Source: DALYJJ01 sp033763935
GTDB lineage: Bacteria; Acidobacteriota; Terriglobia; Bryobacterales; Bryobacteraceae
DNA: 64,000 bases
Direction: 5' to 3'
Assembly (NCBI GenBank): GCA_033763935.1
Contig: JANRJO010000102.1
Span: 17,976-81,975 of the forward strand
The notes below the pieces were generated by a model, which saw nothing but the letters and a program-made list of their open reading frames with translations, was not told where the DNA came from and made no database searches. The position numbers and the translations under genes are program-made. Shown in pieces: positions 62,923 to 64,000 of this stretch (position 1 is the stretch's first letter; each line of letters opens with the position of its first letter).

Positions 62923-63984
62923 ATGACTCTCTCGAAACTCGGCCTCCTGCTCGGGGGCTTGCTCACCCTCGCGACCGCCGCCGGTTGTGCCAGCAACACC
63001 GCAAGTTCCTCGCAAGCGGAACCGGTCAAGGAAACTCCCCCCGCGAACCCGAAGCCCGGCGCGGCTCCGGAAGTGGCCAGTCTGCAGCCCCGCGGAACGA
63101 TCGCCGTCTCCGGCAAGATCCCCGGCGGCTCCGACCTCAGCGGCATCGCCTTCTCCGGGGATCTGCTCTACGTCGTCTCCGACGAGACAGCTCACATCGA
63201 GGTTCTCAAGAAGTCCGGTGACTCGTACAAGAAGTCGGGCTCCGTCGCGGTCGGCCAACCCGACACCGAAGTCGACCTTGAAGCGTTGGCGATCGACGGC
63301 GAGTACGTCTACGCGATCGGGTCCCACTCCGCCGCCCGGCCGAAACAGAAGGCCAAGGATTCCTACGCCGACAACCGTGCGAAGATGGCGATCATCCAGC
63401 CCGCTGGCCCCCGCGATGTCCTCGCCCGCTTCAAACCCACCGCCGACGGCACCGGAACCCTCGAGACGATGAACCTCCGAGCGATGCTCGAATCCGACCC
63501 CGTCCTCAAGCCGTTCGCGGCGTTGCCGGGGAAAGAGAACGGAATCGACATCGAGGGGCTGGCGGTCAAGGGGAAGGAGATCTACGTCGGCTTCCGCGGC
63601 CCGGTTCTGCGGGAAAACTACGTCCCGATCCTGCGGACGAGCTTCGCGAAGGACGCCGCCCACGACCTCCGCTTCGTCAACCTCGGTGGCCGAGGCGTCC
63701 GCGATCTGGCGGCGGTCAAGGATGGGTTTCTCGTCCTGGCCGGACCCGTCGGAGAAGGCCCCGGATCCTTTCAGATCTACTTCTGGGACGGAAACGACTG
63801 CCTGGTCGGAGCGAATCCGCTTGGGAAGTGCCTGCTCCTCGCGGAACTTCCCGCCCACGAGAAGGGCAAACCAGAGGGGTTGACTGTCACCTCGGAGGAG
63901 GAAAAGGGCTACGAGATCGTCGTCCTGATGGACGGGGTCAAGAACGGGAACATGACCCGCTACCACCTTTCGCGGACGAAGTAA
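62923..63984 (+). CDS. putative lipoprotein, DUF3616-like
   Basis: 353 residues with a lipobox (LLTLATAAGC, Cys22), a Ser/Pro linker, and a beta-propeller-like domain: SGIAFSGDLLYVVSDETAHI, DLEALAIDGEYVYAIGSHSA, DIEGLAVKGKEIYVGFRGPV. The pattern matches DUF3616-type proteins common in Planctomycetes. It lies 42 bp after the DUF1559 gene and shares its codon use. Outer-membrane or periplasmic, function unknown. Confidence 0.8.
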   Translation: MTLSKLGLLLGGLLTLATAAGCASNTASSSQAEPVKETPPANPKPGAAPEVASLQPRGTIAVSGKIPGGSDLSGIAFSGDLLYVVSDETAHIEVLKKSGDSYKKSGSVAVGQPDTEVDLEALAIDGEYVYAIGSHSAARPKQKAKDSYADNRAKMAIIQPAGPRDVLARFKPTADGTGTLETMNLRAMLESDPVLKPFAALPGKENGIDIEGLAVKGKEIYVGFRGPVLRENYVPILRTSFAKDAAHDLRFVNLGGRGVRDLAAVKDGFLVLAGPVGEGPGSFQIYFWDGNDCLVGANPLGKCLLLAELPAHEKGKPEGLTVTSEEEKGYEIVVLMDGVKNGNMTRYHLSRTK

Positions 63985-64000
63985 CCGCCGAGATCAGACC

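Overview
The window is high-GC DNA that reads as Acidobacteriota, most likely Bryobacterales/Solibacter-like. The evidence is three giant Oar-like TonB receptors with an N-terminal carboxypeptidase-regulatory-like domain, an ADOP-type (acidobacterial duplicated orphan permease) gene, a PQQ-less sugar-isomerase/Gfo-Idh/ThuA gene set, a kinase fused to a TolB-like propeller, and a selenoprotein. From about 60.71 kb to the end the sequence changes character: C-ending codons, DUF1559 H-X9-DG proteins and a DUF3616-like lipoprotein, all typical of Gemmata-type Planctomycetes. That boundary lies inside one ORF and is either an assembly chimera or a transfer.

Layout. 0-8 kb: a partial Oar-like receptor divergent from a membrane-anchored regulator; a SnoaL-like gene; a Mn-catalase/YciE pair; a gene-debris zone holding remnants of a SnoaL gene and of a Gfo/Idh gene; and a chemoreceptor. 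8-17 kb: a carbohydrate module. On the minus strand it has TonB receptor > TIM-barrel isomerase > double ThuA protein > Gfo/Idh oxidoreductase. Divergent to it are a FadR-type regulator and a second copy of the isomerase, with two TGGT-N3-ACC(A/G) operator-like sites between. 17-19 kb: a frameshifted possible clan-CD peptidase, an unknown protein, and an AhpD/CMD-family selenoprotein with in-frame TGA and a SECIS-like hairpin.

19.3-31.5 kb: a nine-gene minus-strand operon encoding 5S-, 12S- and biotin-carrier-type transcarboxylase subunits, a small accessory protein, methylmalonyl-CoA epimerase, both mutase subunits, MeaB and a succinate/propionyl-CoA transferase. This is most of a Wood-Werkman cycle (propionate made from pyruvate/succinate, or run in reverse), ended by a strong hairpin. 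A BtuB-like receptor upstream could feed cobalamin to the mutase.

31.6-39.2 kb: a secreted protein, an OFA-family MFS carrier, a TPR/DUF898/M48 peptidase cluster, a decayed ThuA gene and a zinc alcohol dehydrogenase. 39.3-45.3 kb: a six-gene operon of glycosyltransferases, two unknowns and a GH9 glycosidase in which every junction overlaps by 4 bp. 45.4-49.5 kb: a decay zone with a frameshifted secreted peptide, an alpha/beta hydrolase, an AbrB/PIN pair whose toxin has an early TAG, and an ADOP permease with its middle missing. 49.8-60.4 kb: a third Oar receptor, Uma2 protein, isomerase (frameshifted), Ser/Thr kinase, S9 peptidase, methyltransferase (frameshifted) and cupin.

Several otherwise sensible genes carry single-base frameshifts (about 17.38, 35.4, 45.6, 47.9, 54.0 and 59.56 kb). 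Together with the planctomycete-like tail, this raises the possibility of draft-quality or metagenomic sequence. No tRNA, rRNA, CRISPR array, transposase or origin was recognised.
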